From assembly GCF_001570925.1 (NCBI RefSeq), contig NZ_BCSP01000004.1, forward strand, positions 62,001-126,000: DNA of 64,000 nucleotides. The letters are read 5' to 3'. The translations under genes were made by a program, and so were the position numbers. This DNA comes from [Zimmermannella] bifida NBRC 103089 (GTDB lineage: Bacteria > Actinomycetota > Actinomycetes > Actinomycetales > Microbacteriaceae). Shown here piece by piece: positions 16,412 through 25,475 of this stretch (position 1 is the first letter of the stretch; each line of letters begins with the position of its first letter). The notes below the pieces were generated by a model, which was given only the letters and a program-made list of their open reading frames with translations, was not told where the DNA came from and did no database searches.

Positions 16412-17100
16412 GCAGAAATTCCTACCCCTTCAAGTGCTTCGTCGCGGCGGCGCATGGCCGCGCGCAGGCTGATTCCTTCGATGACAAGCAGCACACCCAA
16501 GAGCGCGAAATAGGCGCCAACGAATCCGATGGCCTGCACATCTGCGGTGAGCGCACCCTCAACTTGCTCCATTCCACCGTAGCCCGCATTCAGTTCTGGC
16601 GGAACAAACGCCACGATCAGACCGAGTAGCAGGGTGAGCGCACCCGAAACGAGGATCTCACCGGCGTACAGCGAGTGACGGCGCACCAAGAACGAACCGA
16701 TCAGCTCCAGCAGACCGGTTGCGATACCCCAGATTGCAACCGTAAGGATGAACGCGCCAACGGTCGCCCAGTCATGACCACCAGTGGCCATGAACAGGGC
16801 GAAGCCACCAGCGATGGCGCTAAAGATGGCGCGTGCGAATACGAACGGACGCAGCGGGTGCCCTTTGATGCCGACGGCTTCAAAGCCGGTGATGACACCC
16901 GAAGCGAGCACGACCGCACCAAAAACGGCAAACCCAAATCGCGCGTTGTGGTCCTGCGAAAAGGTAATGACGAAGGCGCCGACGAGCACCGGCAGCGCGC
17001 GGAAAAGCATGGACTTCCACACGGACTCGGGCAGGTTGCGAGTCGGGTTGGGGCGACGGGACTCACCTAGAACGGTCGACACATTTCCTCCAGTAGTCAC
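16408..17100 (-). CDS. Polytopic membrane protein, unknown (HdeD/DUF308-like topology)
   Basis: A 230-residue protein with about six transmembrane helices after a soluble N-terminus of about 30 residues. Helix pairs separated by short loops and repeated Gly/Ala-rich segments resemble HdeD/DUF308 proteins, but the match is by topology only. It is first in a two-gene operon with the 113-residue protein. The ATG at 17100 is the only reasonable start. Confidence 0.7.
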   Translation of the reverse strand: MTTGGNVSTVLGESRRPNPTRNLPESVWKSMLFRALPVLVGAFVITFSQDHNARFGFAVFGAVVLASGVITGFEAVGIKGHPLRPFVFARAIFSAIAGGFALFMATGGHDWATVGAFILTVAIWGIATGLLELIGSFLVRRHSLYAGEILVSGALTLLLGLIVAFVPPELNAGYGGMEQVEGALTADVQAIGFVGAYFALLGVLLVIEGISLRAAMRRRDEALEGVGISA

Positions 17101-17167
17101 TGCCCAGGCAGAATCCTGCCGAGGCTAACTCCCCAAGTCTACGCGGATTCCCGTGCGACTCGACCGA

Positions 17168-17196
17168 CGCAAGTGTTCAGGATGCCCGCACTTGCG
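17168..17196 (-). terminator. Hairpin downstream of the first Gln-rich membrane protein gene
   Basis: CGCAAGTG (17168-17175) pairs with CACTTGCG (17189-17196); the loop contains GGATGC. It lies about 20 bases past the stop of the 17217 gene. Confidence 0.45.
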
Positions 17197-17216
17197 AATC
17201 GCGCGTGTGTGACCGT

Positions 17217-18269
17217 CTACTTCGTGATCGTGAGCGAGGTCTCCTGCATCCGATCCTTGAGCATCTGCAGCTCACCCTTGCCGCGAACACAGGCAAGCAT
17301 CATCATGGTCGTTTCCCCGCTCTCGCCGTACACGTGAACTGCGGCATAGACCTCGCCATAGGTGCCCGCTGGGGCGCTGCTGGTGAAGTTCATGAGCGCA
17401 AACTGCACGGTGTCGTCGGACGTCGTGCCGAGCGTGTACGGCTCGACAAAGCTGCCGGTGATCTCGGTGTTCGAAGTCGCTGAAGCCTGCTCTTCAATGA
17501 GCTTGATCAGGTCTTCGTTACTGTGGCGGACACCCACAAGCGTCGGGTCGGGTGCGTGGCTCGCTTGGTACGCGCACTGCCCTTCTGGCTGCAGGTAGAT
17601 GTCTTTGGTTGCGTCGTATTCCCATGACCCGGTATAGCTCACTGATGCCGACGTAATGTCTTCGTCGGTTTCGAGCGGGTACGTCGCCGTTCCCGGTGGC
17701 GGCGTCGTCGGCTCTGCCGTTGTCTCGCCGCCGCCGTCGCGGCCATCAGCTTCGTCGGATCCGCCCTTGCTAAAAAGCGCGATGCCACCCCAAACCAGCC
17801 CGCCTACGAGTGCGAGGGCCGCAACTGCGACCACGGGAATCAGCCAGGGCGCCTTCTTCTTGCGGCTCGCATCCGTGCCCGAACCTGACGTTGGTGGTTG
17901 CGGTGGATGCGGTGCAAACGCGTGATTGTTCGCTTGCGTTGGGTGCGGCCCCCGCTGTGGCGGGTACGGCGACTGCTGCTGGGCGGGATGGAACTGCTGC
18001 GGGGCACCGTACGCCGGGCCGTGCTGCCCGTACTGCTGCTGGCCTGCATCCTGCCGGCTTGGACCCTGCTGCTGGTATCCCTGCTGGTCGTGGAAGGCTT
18101 GCGAGGACTGGTGATCGTGCTGCGACGGTTCGCCGTCGTAGTCGCTGTAATAGTCATCGCCACCGAATGCGTGCGCGCCGCCGATGTAGGAGTCACCGGC
18201 GCCAAAAACTGCCTGGCGGTTCAGCTCAGACTCGTCACCATCGCGATTCTTCGAGGAATTCTCGACCAT
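17217..18269 (-). CDS. Single-pass membrane protein with Gln/His/Pro-rich cytoplasmic tail, family unknown
   Basis: About 350 residues from the ATG at 18269, which has GGAAGG upstream. Residues 1-135 are low complexity (QQQGPSRQDAGQQQYGQ-like), then RKKKAPW and one transmembrane helix ([21 protein letters not shown]), then an extracytoplasmic domain of about 165 residues. By the positive-inside rule the N-tail is cytoplasmic. The outer domain has two Cys (GQCAYQ and LACVRG, 95 apart), a pattern shared with the next two genes. The transmembrane segment is nearly identical to that of the 18460 gene, so these are paralogues. Function unknown. Confidence 0.75.
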   Translation of the reverse strand: MVENSSKNRDGDESELNRQAVFGAGDSYIGGAHAFGGDDYYSDYDGEPSQHDHQSSQAFHDQQGYQQQGPSRQDAGQQQYGQHGPAYGAPQQFHPAQQQSPYPPQRGPHPTQANNHAFAPHPPQPPTSGSGTDASRKKKAPWLIPVVAVAALALVGGLVWGGIALFSKGGSDEADGRDGGGETTAEPTTPPPGTATYPLETDEDITSASVSYTGSWEYDATKDIYLQPEGQCAYQASHAPDPTLVGVRHSNEDLIKLIEEQASATSNTEITGSFVEPYTLGTTSDDTVQFALMNFTSSAPAGTYGEVYAAVHVYGESGETTMMMLACVRGKGELQMLKDRMQETSLTITK

Positions 18270-18399
18270 GAGGGGTCCCTTCCATGAGCAAGCAAAATGC
18301 TTGCGGTTGTCAGGGCTATTTTCCACGGTTACGCATCACGACATAACCACCTGCGGATGTATGCGCGTGCCGCCTTCAGAATGGGCGCGGAAAACGAGC

Positions 18400-18427
18400 G
18401 GTGGGTACCGCATCCGCAGTACCCACC
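18400..18427 (-). terminator. Terminator after the YGQ-rich gene
   Basis: GGTGGGTAC (18400-18408) pairs with GTACCCACC (18419-18427). On the minus strand a CGTTTTCC run follows. The loop contains GCATCC. Confidence 0.6.
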
Positions 18428-18459
18428 AATTGTGTGCGATGAACTCGCTCGCCGAGAAC

Positions 18460-19614
18460 CTACTCCTTGGTTGGCGTTAGCGTGAACTCAGTCGCCTCCA
18501 TCTGTTCCCTGAGGTACGACTCGCCATTACTGCCACCGTCCTGGCACATGACCATGCCAGCAAGGGACTCACCCGAGTCCGAGAACGGGTGGATCGCAAC
18601 GTATGCGCTACCCGACGAACCGTAGCCGCTGTCGACCTTTACCTCGTATACGAGGAATTCAACCTCGAGGCCCTCAGTGTCCTTGAGCTTCATCGAGTCG
18701 AGTTCGTTGACCTGCAGATCCATACCGGAGGTACCCACCGACTCCGCCATTGCATCGTCGATCGACGACTTCATGCTGCCGCGAACATCGTTCGGGTCGA
18801 TGTCGGCCTTCAGATTGCTGGAGTACTCCATGCCGTACATGCAGCTACCGTCACCGGATTCGTAGACCTTGCTGGACGACGATGAGAAGCTGCTTTCTTT
18901 CCAAGGCCCGGTGTACTCAACCGAGACATCGTCAACGGTATCCTTCGATTCGATCGAGTAGTTCGGGCCGCCCATGCCGCCGCCACCGAAGAGCATAATG
19001 CCACCCCAGACGAGGCCACCAACCAGCGCGAGACCGAGTACGGCAACTACTGCCCATACCCATCCTGCTGGACCCTTCTTCTTAGGGGCTTCGCCCTGCG
19101 GGGCACCGTAGCCTTGCTGGCCATAACCGCCATAGCCGGCTGCCGCACCTGCGGGCTGGCCGTAGGCGTCCTGACCGTAAGCAGGCTGCTGGCCGTAGGC
19201 ACCGTAACCGCTGTTTGCATCCTGACCGTAGCCCTGCGATGCGTCCTGGCCGTACCCTTGAGCGGCGTCCTGGCCGTAGCTCTGCTGACCGTAGCTCGGA
19301 GCTGCATCCTGACCGTAGGTCTGCTGCTGGTCGTAGCCCTGCGAAGCGTCCTGACCGGCCTGATCATACGACGGGGCCGACTGGTCCTGCTGGCCGTAGC
19401 TGCCGTAACCCGAGTAGTCGCTCTGCTGACCGGGGTTCTGGTCGCTGCCGTAACCCGAGTAGTTCGATTGGGCCTGGTAACCCTGGTAGTCACCGGTCGA
19501 GGACTGGTAACCACTGGAGTCCTGCGACGCACCGTAGCCACCCTCACTAGGCTGGCCCGGCTGCTGGTAGCCCTCGCCCTGGCCATAGCCGGCTGGGGGG
19601 AACTGATTCGACAT
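18460..19614 (-). CDS. Single-pass membrane protein with FUS-like YGQ-rich low-complexity domain
   Basis: 384 residues. Residues 1 to about 172 are almost entirely Gly, Tyr, Gln, Ser, Asp and Ala, with tandem YGQDA(A/S)QG units and SYGQ motifs, and no charged residue except Asp/Glu. KKKGPAGW and one membrane helix ([20 protein letters not shown]) follow, then an outer domain with Cys in GSCMYG and VMCQDG (99 apart). The composition closely resembles the prion-like domains of human FUS/EWSR1, which condense through Tyr contacts; that is established for those proteins, and its relevance here is inference. It is a paralogue of the 17217 gene. AGGAAC lies upstream of the ATG. Confidence 0.8.
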   Translation of the reverse strand: MSNQFPPAGYGQGEGYQQPGQPSEGGYGASQDSSGYQSSTGDYQGYQAQSNYSGYGSDQNPGQQSDYSGYGSYGQQDQSAPSYDQAGQDASQGYDQQQTYGQDAAPSYGQQSYGQDAAQGYGQDASQGYGQDANSGYGAYGQQPAYGQDAYGQPAGAAAGYGGYGQQGYGAPQGEAPKKKGPAGWVWAVVAVLGLALVGGLVWGGIMLFGGGGMGGPNYSIESKDTVDDVSVEYTGPWKESSFSSSSSKVYESGDGSCMYGMEYSSNLKADIDPNDVRGSMKSSIDDAMAESVGTSGMDLQVNELDSMKLKDTEGLEVEFLVYEVKVDSGYGSSGSAYVAIHPFSDSGESLAGMVMCQDGGSNGESYLREQMEATEFTLTPTKE

Positions 19615-19724
19615 TCTGTTCCTTACGTCGTGTTGTGCGGTTGCTGTTTTCGTTTATATCAAGCTATGGGGCTGCACGTAATCCCACAAGCGAGTGATTG
19701 TTGCCCCAGTCCAGTGACTGAAAA

Positions 19725-20522
19725 TCAGACTGGACTAATTTCAAGTTGGACACCGAGCAACGCATCATTCATGAGCGCCGGCGTAACTGCTCCCTGACGG
19801 TCGCACATGATCGTGAACACAATCATGTGGTTTGAGGCCGAGAATGCCCGGACCGCATGACCGGTAGAAATCTGGTCGTCATTGCGAATACCGAAAAGCA
19901 ACTCAAATCGTGTGTTATTTGTTGCTGTGAGATTGAGTGTGGTCGCTTCGTTGGGATTCAGCGAGAGCGAGCGCAGCAAGAATCGCGAGGCCTCAAAGTC
20001 GGTAGCCCCAATTCGGGTACCGATTTGCCCGCCTCCGAGGTGCCCAGTTCGCCAATGTAGGATGCAGCGGGCCTCACTGTCCTCGGCAACGTTGCCGTAT
20101 TGCTCGAAGTTTGGGTCCCACCCTTCACCTTCGAGCCGGAACCAGCCGGTATCACCGGTCTGGTACGTGATTTGTGGAATCGAGTCGAGGCCGATCGCGC
20201 GGTTCAGCGGGAATTCTGGCCGGGCGCGCGAGAACCCGAGCCCAAAGGCAATCCAGACACCAATGGCGAAGATCGCGGCACCCACACCAATCGCCATGCC
20301 CGCACCGACCTTGCCTCGGTACCAGTTACGGCGGCGCGATGCGCGTGGCTTCGACGCAGCAGCATCGCGCGCAACATCGACCCTCGAGCTGTCCGGTGTT
20401 TCGGTGGACTGGCCGGGGTCGTTGGCCGCGTTGCTTTGATTGCGCACTCTGTCAGCGTAGCGAACCGAGGCGCGACCGCCATCGTTCGCGAGCCTGGGAT
20501 TCTCGCGAGCGGGTGCATCCAC
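19725..20522 (-). CDS. Single-pass membrane protein, divergent third member of the same family
   Basis: About 265 residues: a hydrophilic N-tail rich in Arg, Ser and Asn (no YGQ repeats), one transmembrane helix (AGMAIGVGAAIFAIGVWIAFGLGF), then an outer domain with two Cys (ARCILHW and TIMCDRQG, 87 apart) at positions equivalent to those in the two upstream paralogues. Overall similarity to them is low, so membership rests on order, topology and the Cys pair. The exact start is uncertain. It ends the run of three and lies 30 bases from dnaB, same strand. Confidence 0.6.
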   Translation of the reverse strand: MDAPARENPRLANDGGRASVRYADRVRNQSNAANDPGQSTETPDSSRVDVARDAAASKPRASRRRNWYRGKVGAGMAIGVGAAIFAIGVWIAFGLGFSRARPEFPLNRAIGLDSIPQITYQTGDTGWFRLEGEGWDPNFEQYGNVAEDSEARCILHWRTGHLGGGQIGTRIGATDFEASRFLLRSLSLNPNEATTLNLTATNNTRFELLFGIRNDDQISTGHAVRAFSASNHMIVFTIMCDRQGAVTPALMNDALLGVQLEISPV

Positions 20523-20552
20523 CGCCCTGGTTACATGGACGGTGACGGCTTG

Positions 20553-21977
20553 CTACATCGAGGGCGACGGTGCCGTACCCGGCGCGTAGTCGACGAAGCG
20601 AGAGATATGGCCTTGGAATAGCACCGTGATGGTGTCGGTGGGGCCATTACGGTGCTTAGCGACAATAAAGTCGGCTTCGGATGCACGCGGGTGATCTTTT
20701 TCGTAGGCACCCTCGCGGTGCAGCAGAATCACCATGTCGGCATCCTGCTCGAGCGAACCCGACTCGCGGAGGTCGCTCACCGCAGGTTTCTTGTCGGCAC
20801 GCTGCTCGGAGTTTCGGTTGAGCTGCGAAAGCGCAATAACCGGCACTTCGAGTTCTTTTGCGAGCAGCTTGAGGGCACGCGAGAATTCCGAAACCTCTTG
20901 CTGGCGAGATTCCACGCGCTTACCCGAGGTCATCAGCTGCAGGTAGTCAATAACCACCAGGCGCAGGCCGTGCTTCTGCTTAAGGCGACGACACTTCGCG
21001 CGGATTTCCACGAGCGTCATATTGGGCGAGTCATCGATGAATAGCGGCGCGTCGGCAATCTCACCCTGCGTGCGCGCAATCTTGGGCCAATCGTCATCAG
21101 CCACATTGCCGGTACGCATGTGCTGCAGGCGCACTCGGGACTCAGCCGAAAGTAGACGCATTGCGATTTCGGCGCGGCTCATTTCGAGCGAGAAGAAGAT
21201 CGACGGCATTTTGGCGTGAACGGATGCGTGCCGGCACAAGTCAAGTGCGAGCGTCGACTTACCCAAACCCGGTCGCGCCGCGATGATGATGAGCTGACCG
21301 GCGTGCAGCCCGTTGGTGAGCTTGTCGAAGTCGCGGAATCCGGTTGGCACACCGGTGAGTTCGCCGTCACGGTTCTGCGCCGCGTCGATCTCGTTCTGCG
21401 CTTCCATGAGCGCTTCACTCAGCGGCACGAAGTCTTCGGCCTGGACACCACCGGTAACGGCATAGATTTCGGCCTGGGCATTGTTGACGAGGTCAACGAC
21501 TTCACCTTCGGCGTTGTACCCCATCTGCACGATGCGGGTACCGGCCTCGACGAGGCGGCGCAGCACCGCGCGTTCAGCGACGATGGATGCGTAGTAGCCC
21601 GCGTTCGCCGCGGTTGGCACGACGCTGGCGAGGTTGTGCAGATATTCGGCACCACCGGCACGCTGCAGGTCGCCGGTCTTGGTGAGCTGGTCGGTTACCG
21701 CAATGACGTCGGTGGGTTCACCCGCGGCATACAGCGTCTGCAGCGCATCAAAAATGATCTCGTGCTTGGGGATATAGAAGTCGGAACCGTGTACCGACTC
21801 GACAACATCAGCGACCGCATCCTTAGACAGCAGCATGCCTCCGAGCGCCGACTGCTCGGCCGGAAGGTCATGCGGGGGAATGCGTGGTCCATCTTGCTGG
21901 TCGCGAGCTTCACGGCCGGGGCCACCGCCTGAGTCGCGCTGACCGCGCGAGTCATTGTTGTGCTGCGGAATTGCCAT
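20553..21977 (-). CDS. dnaB: Replicative DNA helicase DnaB
   Basis: 474 residues from the ATG at 21977 (MAIPQHNNDSRGQ). An N-terminal domain begins at PPHDLPAEQSALGGML, followed by the RecA-like motor with Walker A RPGLGKST (235-242), Walker B LRLVVIDYLQLM and the DLRESGSLEQDADMV motif. It unwinds DNA ahead of the fork as a hexamer. No intein interrupts the Walker A or other motifs, unlike several actinobacterial DnaB proteins. Two perfect DnaA boxes lie in the 566-bp upstream gap. It is last in the run rpsF-ssb-rpsR-rplI-dnaB. Confidence 0.96.
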   Translation of the reverse strand: MAIPQHNNDSRGQRDSGGGPGREARDQQDGPRIPPHDLPAEQSALGGMLLSKDAVADVVESVHGSDFYIPKHEIIFDALQTLYAAGEPTDVIAVTDQLTKTGDLQRAGGAEYLHNLASVVPTAANAGYYASIVAERAVLRRLVEAGTRIVQMGYNAEGEVVDLVNNAQAEIYAVTGGVQAEDFVPLSEALMEAQNEIDAAQNRDGELTGVPTGFRDFDKLTNGLHAGQLIIIAARPGLGKSTLALDLCRHASVHAKMPSIFFSLEMSRAEIAMRLLSAESRVRLQHMRTGNVADDDWPKIARTQGEIADAPLFIDDSPNMTLVEIRAKCRRLKQKHGLRLVVIDYLQLMTSGKRVESRQQEVSEFSRALKLLAKELEVPVIALSQLNRNSEQRADKKPAVSDLRESGSLEQDADMVILLHREGAYEKDHPRASEADFIVAKHRNGPTDTITVLFQGHISRFVDYAPGTAPSPSM

Positions 21978-22543
21978 GTGCCGTGTCTTTCTTGCAAGTA
22001 GTGGGATGCGAGCCGGTTCCCTCGGCCGCAACGGTCGAACCGCGGTCGATCAGCATCGGCCGTAATCGTTCGATCGAGTCCGAGCTTAGTCGGCTCCCCG
22101 ACATCGATTCGAGGATGCACACTCGTGGGCTGCCCTACAATAACGCCACCCAGAACATACCCTGTGGATAACTTGTGGGAAGTTCGTGGACGACACGCGG
22201 AATGCTTGTGGAATCTCCTGGGGAAAACTGTGGATAAGCGACCGTTATCAAAACATTACATTGCCCTGATCAGGCCTTTATGTACCCATATGGCTGTGCA
22301 CAGGATCTGTGTAAAGTCCAGGTTGAAGGTTGCACTCAGCAAACACTCACCTGTGGAGAACCGATCGCGTCAAGGCCGGTTTTCACCGGAAGCGACGACA
22401 AGTTTGCCGGAAATTCAAGCGGTGTTCGCGACCCACCGCATCCGGGAAATGAAGTATCGGCACCAACCCAAACGGGTCGATGCCGATACCTACAGTTATC
22501 GCCGTGGCGATGCTCGCTGCCGCGAAGGCAACAAGCTCACGCG
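21978..22543. promoter_or_regulatory. dnaB upstream region with two DnaA boxes
   Basis: A 566-bp gap without a convincing gene between rplI and dnaB. It holds two exact DnaA boxes (TGTGGATAA) at 22163-22171 and 22229-22237, plus near-matches such as ACTTGTGGGA, and an AT-richer stretch after the second box (TTATCAAAACATTACATTG). It suggests DnaA control of dnaB or titration of DnaA. Confidence 0.65.
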
Positions 22544-22996
22544 TTAGCGCTTTGCGATGACCTGCAGCTTCAGGGTTGCAGTTACGTCCTCGTGCAGGCG
22601 AACGGTTGCCTCGTGGGTACCGATCGTCTTGATCTGCTCGGGGAAGACAACCTTGCGCTTGTCGATTTTGCCAAGGCCCTGAGCTTCAACAGCCTCAGCG
22701 ACGTCGGCGGTGCGAACCGAACCGAACAGGCGGCCTTCAGCACCCGACTTGACGGCAATCTTAACGAGCGCGCCTTCAAGCTGCTGCTTGAGCGTCTGTG
22801 CCTCTTCGACGGACTTGAGTTCGCGAGCCTCGCGAGCCTGCTTGATCTGCGCAACCTGCGATTCGCCACCGCGGGTCCAGTTCACTGCGTAGCCCTGAGG
22901 TACGAGGTAGTTACGTGCGAAGCCGTTGCGGACCTCAACAACGTCACCGGCCGAACCGAGTCCAGCTACTTCCTGAGTAAGGATGATCTTTGCCAT
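22544..22996 (-). CDS. rplI: 50S ribosomal protein L9
   Basis: 150 residues, [22 protein letters not shown] onward, with the N-terminal rRNA-binding domain, a long connecting helix (residues about 45-80) and the C-terminal domain ending LQVIAKR. Standard L9. It starts 14 bases after rpsR in the usual rpsF-ssb-rpsR-rplI order. Confidence 0.96.
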   Translation of the reverse strand: MAKIILTQEVAGLGSAGDVVEVRNGFARNYLVPQGYAVNWTRGGESQVAQIKQAREARELKSVEEAQTLKQQLEGALVKIAVKSGAEGRLFGSVRTADVAEAVEAQGLGKIDKRKVVFPEQIKTIGTHEATVRLHEDVTATLKLQVIAKR

Positions 22997-23010
22997 GTGT
23001 GTCGACCTCC

Positions 23011-23268
23011 CTAGCGTCCCGAGCCGGCGTACGGAAGCAGTGCCATTTCACGGGCGTTCTTTACAGCGCGAGCGATGAGACGCTGCTCCTGTACCGAAAC
23101 ACCGGTGATGCGGCGGGCGCGGATCTTGCCGCGTTCCGAAACGAACTTACGAAGCGTGTTGACGTCCTTGTAGTCAATAACGCCTACCTTGATGTGCTTT
23201 ACCGGTGCGGCAGGCTTTGCCTTACCCCGGTGTGACTTGCGGCGATCGCCGCTCGACTTACCAGCCAT
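23011..23268 (-). CDS. rpsR: 30S ribosomal protein S18
   Basis: 85 residues ending [13 protein letters not shown]. It has no CxxC zinc motif, so it is the zinc-free form. S18 pairs with S6 on the ribosomal platform, and its gene lies in the same operon as rpsF and ssb. Confidence 0.96.
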   Translation of the reverse strand: MAGKSSGDRRKSHRGKAKPAAPVKHIKVGVIDYKDVNTLRKFVSERGKIRARRITGVSVQEQRLIARAVKNAREMALLPYAGSGR

Positions 23269-23321
23269 GCTGATGTCTTTCCTTCTGAACTAAAGAGTTA
23301 ATGATCTGAGAGGGCCGCTGT

Positions 23322-23885
23322 TTAGAACGGCGGCTCGTCGTCGTATCCGCCAGCTCCGGCGCCGGGCGCTGCCCAGCCGCCTGCGCCGCCACCGAAGTTC
23401 GACTGTGGCTGACGACCTGCGGAGCTGCCCCACGGTTCGTCGGCCTGGGGGCGCGACTGCGGTGCAGCCTGTCCCTGAACCTCGTTATTGCGGCCCTGAC
23501 CGCCACCGAAGTTGCCGCCACCCGTCGAACGGGTGACCTGCGCGGTGGCGTAACGGAGTGCGGGACCGATCTCGTCGATGTCGAGCTCAACCGAGGTGCG
23601 CTTTTCGCCCTCGCGAGTTTCGTAGGAGCGCTGCTTGAGCTTGCCCTGCGCGATGACGCGCTGGCCCTTCGTGAGGCTGGAGGCAACGTGCTCTGCGTAT
23701 TCACGCCAAACGGACGCACGCAGGAACAGGGCTTCGCCATCCTTCCACTCGTTCGACTGACGGTCGTAAACGCGTGGGGTGGATGCAATCGTGAAGTTTG
23801 CAACTGCCAACCCGTTAGGGGTGTAGCGCAGTTCTGGATCTGCGGTGAGGTTACCCACCACGGTGATGATCGTGTCGCCGGCCAA
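23322..23885 (-). CDS. ssb: Single-stranded DNA-binding protein
   Basis: 187 residues: an OB fold (residues about 1-110, [19 protein letters not shown]), a Gly/Gln-rich flexible linker and the acidic tip DDEPPF that recruits repair and replication partners. It coats single-stranded DNA. It is located between rpsF and rpsR, the conserved arrangement. Confidence 0.96.
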   Translation of the reverse strand: MAGDTIITVVGNLTADPELRYTPNGLAVANFTIASTPRVYDRQSNEWKDGEALFLRASVWREYAEHVASSLTKGQRVIAQGKLKQRSYETREGEKRTSVELDIDEIGPALRYATAQVTRSTGGGNFGGGQGRNNEVQGQAAPQSRPQADEPWGSSAGRQPQSNFGGGAGGWAAPGAGAGGYDDEPPF

Positions 23886-23916
23886 TTTGCGCTCCTATTT
23901 CGACGGTGTTTCGGTC

Positions 23917-24261
23917 TTACTTCGACTCTGCGGCAGCTTCGTCGTCCGACTTGGCTGCACCGATGCGGAACGATGCCTCGTCGGCACGCAGCACCTTGGT
24001 ACGCATGATTGCTTCCGACAGACGAAGCTGACGGTCGAGTTCCTGCGCGGTTGCCGGGGTCGCAGTGAAGTTCACAACGGCGTAGATGCCTTCAGACTTC
24101 TTGTTGATCTCGTAAGCGAGCTTGCGCTTGCCCCAGATGTCGGTGTTCTCAATAGTTCCGCCATCCTTGGTGATAACGGCGAGGAACTTGTCGAGGCTTG
24201 GTGCGACGGTGCGCTCATCCACCTCGGGATCAATGATCACCATGAGTTCATACTGATGCAC
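23917..24261 (-). CDS. rpsF: 30S ribosomal protein S6
   Basis: 114 residues starting [16 protein letters not shown], with an acidic Ala/Glu-rich C-terminus. First gene of the rpsF-ssb-rpsR-rplI-dnaB group. A very strong ribosome binding site (AAAGGAGGT) lies about 11 bases upstream. Its leader contains a 19-bp palindrome that could be an operator or RNA element. Confidence 0.96.
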   Translation of the reverse strand: MHQYELMVIIDPEVDERTVAPSLDKFLAVITKDGGTIENTDIWGKRKLAYEINKKSEGIYAVVNFTATPATAQELDRQLRLSEAIMRTKVLRADEASFRIGAAKSDDEAAAESK

Positions 24262-24575
24262 GTGTAACCCACCTCCTTTGGTCTCAAACGGCTACAGACG
24301 GTCTGTAGCAGGAGGGTTGTTGCATCGTGACGGCAATTGTTTGCCACCACTGCTGTGCTAATTCAGGTAGAGCCAACACAACCTGTTTAGCTTATGCCAG
24401 CCACACGCATCCCGCCACCCATTTTTCTGGCCGAACGCATAACCGAATCTCGCACCCTCCGGATGATGTTCGATTTACGGCAATCCCATAGTGTCGGAAC
24501 AACACGAATGTTGCCCGAACATCGCCTGCGTATTCGGTTCAGGATGCGCGACCAGGCCCACGATTGAAGGATCAG
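24262..24575. promoter_or_regulatory. Divergent promoter region between rpsF and a membrane-protein gene
   Basis: A 314-bp gap with no gene; it must contain the promoters of the ribosomal operon and of the plus-strand gene at 24576. The clear element is the palindrome at 24291-24309. Confidence 0.5.
24291..24309. promoter_or_regulatory. Perfect palindrome in the rpsF leader
   Basis: GCTACAGAC and GTCTGTAGC form a 9-bp perfect dyad around one central G, 30 bases upstream of rpsF. Spacing and symmetry suit either a dimeric repressor or an mRNA stem. No known motif recognised. Confidence 0.45.
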
Positions 24576-25382
24576 ATGAGCTCGCCCTACTCCGACGGTA
24601 CGAACAAGGACGACCAGCAGCCCGCATCCACCGAAAACAGTGCCGGCACGCAACCGACCGGCTGGGCAGGTGCCGCACCACAATTGGGTGCCAGCGAGCA
24701 GCCTGGCGCGGTGATGCCACAATACGGTGCTTCAAGCCAGCCTGGCGGGGCACCGCGCTATGGCAACTCCGGGTACCCACAGGGTGGGCCACAGTACGGA
24801 CAGCCGCAGTACGGTGCACCTCAGTACGGTGGCCCCCAGTACGGCCCGGGCGCGTACGGTGCCGTGCCGAATCCGGGTCAGCCGCCGTTCGGCGCACCAC
24901 CGGCTACCCCCGGTAAAACCAACGTCCCCGGCATCGTCGGCTCCATCATCGCGTTCATCGGCATCGTGCTCGCGTTCTTCCCGGTTATCGGCATCTTCGG
25001 CATTCTTGCTGGGCTGGTTGCCGCAGGTCTCGGCATCGCCGGTTGCATCATGTCGCAGTATCGCGGCAAGCGAGCTTGGGCGATTGTCGCGATTATTAGC
25101 GGTGTAGTTGCGATGTTCCTCGGTTTCGTATTGCCGGTTGTCTTGTTGATCTTCGGAATCGGCTGGTTCATTTTCGAAGTCACCGACAACGTGGACTGGG
25201 ACGCGCCCACTAGGACAACCGAACCAACGTCGACGCACTCGCCCTACGAAACGGACGCCACTCCCCCGGCCAACGAACCGAGGGCGACGCTCGACAACGA
25301 CCCAACGTCGCCAGCAAACGTGCCCGACGAGAACGCACCCTCAACCAAGCTGCCCGAGCCGACTGGTTCGCCAAGCTTCTAA
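24576..25382 (+). CDS. DUF4190-like membrane protein with Tyr/Gln/Gly-rich N-tail
   Basis: 268 residues from the ATG at 24576, which has AAGGA 6 bases upstream. The N-terminal 110 residues are low complexity with QYGQPQYGAPQYGG-type repeats. Two or three transmembrane helices follow (about residues 118-200: NVPGIVGSIIAFIGIVLAF, then ILAGLVAAGLGIAGCI, then AIVAIISGVVAMFLGFVL), in the pattern of DUF4190 proteins, and a Thr/Pro/Asp-rich tail. Function unknown. It converges on the sugar-binding protein gene with a strong terminator between them. Confidence 0.75.
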   Translation: MSSPYSDGTNKDDQQPASTENSAGTQPTGWAGAAPQLGASEQPGAVMPQYGASSQPGGAPRYGNSGYPQGGPQYGQPQYGAPQYGGPQYGPGAYGAVPNPGQPPFGAPPATPGKTNVPGIVGSIIAFIGIVLAFFPVIGIFGILAGLVAAGLGIAGCIMSQYRGKRAWAIVAIISGVVAMFLGFVLPVVLLIFGIGWFIFEVTDNVDWDAPTRTTEPTSTHSPYETDATPPANEPRATLDNDPTSPANVPDENAPSTKLPEPTGSPSF

Positions 25383-25419
25383 TCTCGTTATCACTAACGA
25401 CCGTCGATACAGGCAAACA

Positions 25420-25458
25420 CAACACCGCCCCGTTGCCGAAGCAAACGGGGCGGTGTTG
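25420..25458. terminator. Bidirectional terminator
   Basis: A perfect 15-bp inverted repeat, CAACACCGCCCCGTT (25420-25434) with AACGGGGCGGTGTTG (25444-25458), between two convergent genes. Confidence 0.8.
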
Positions 25459-25475
25459 ATCAGAGAATCTGCAGA

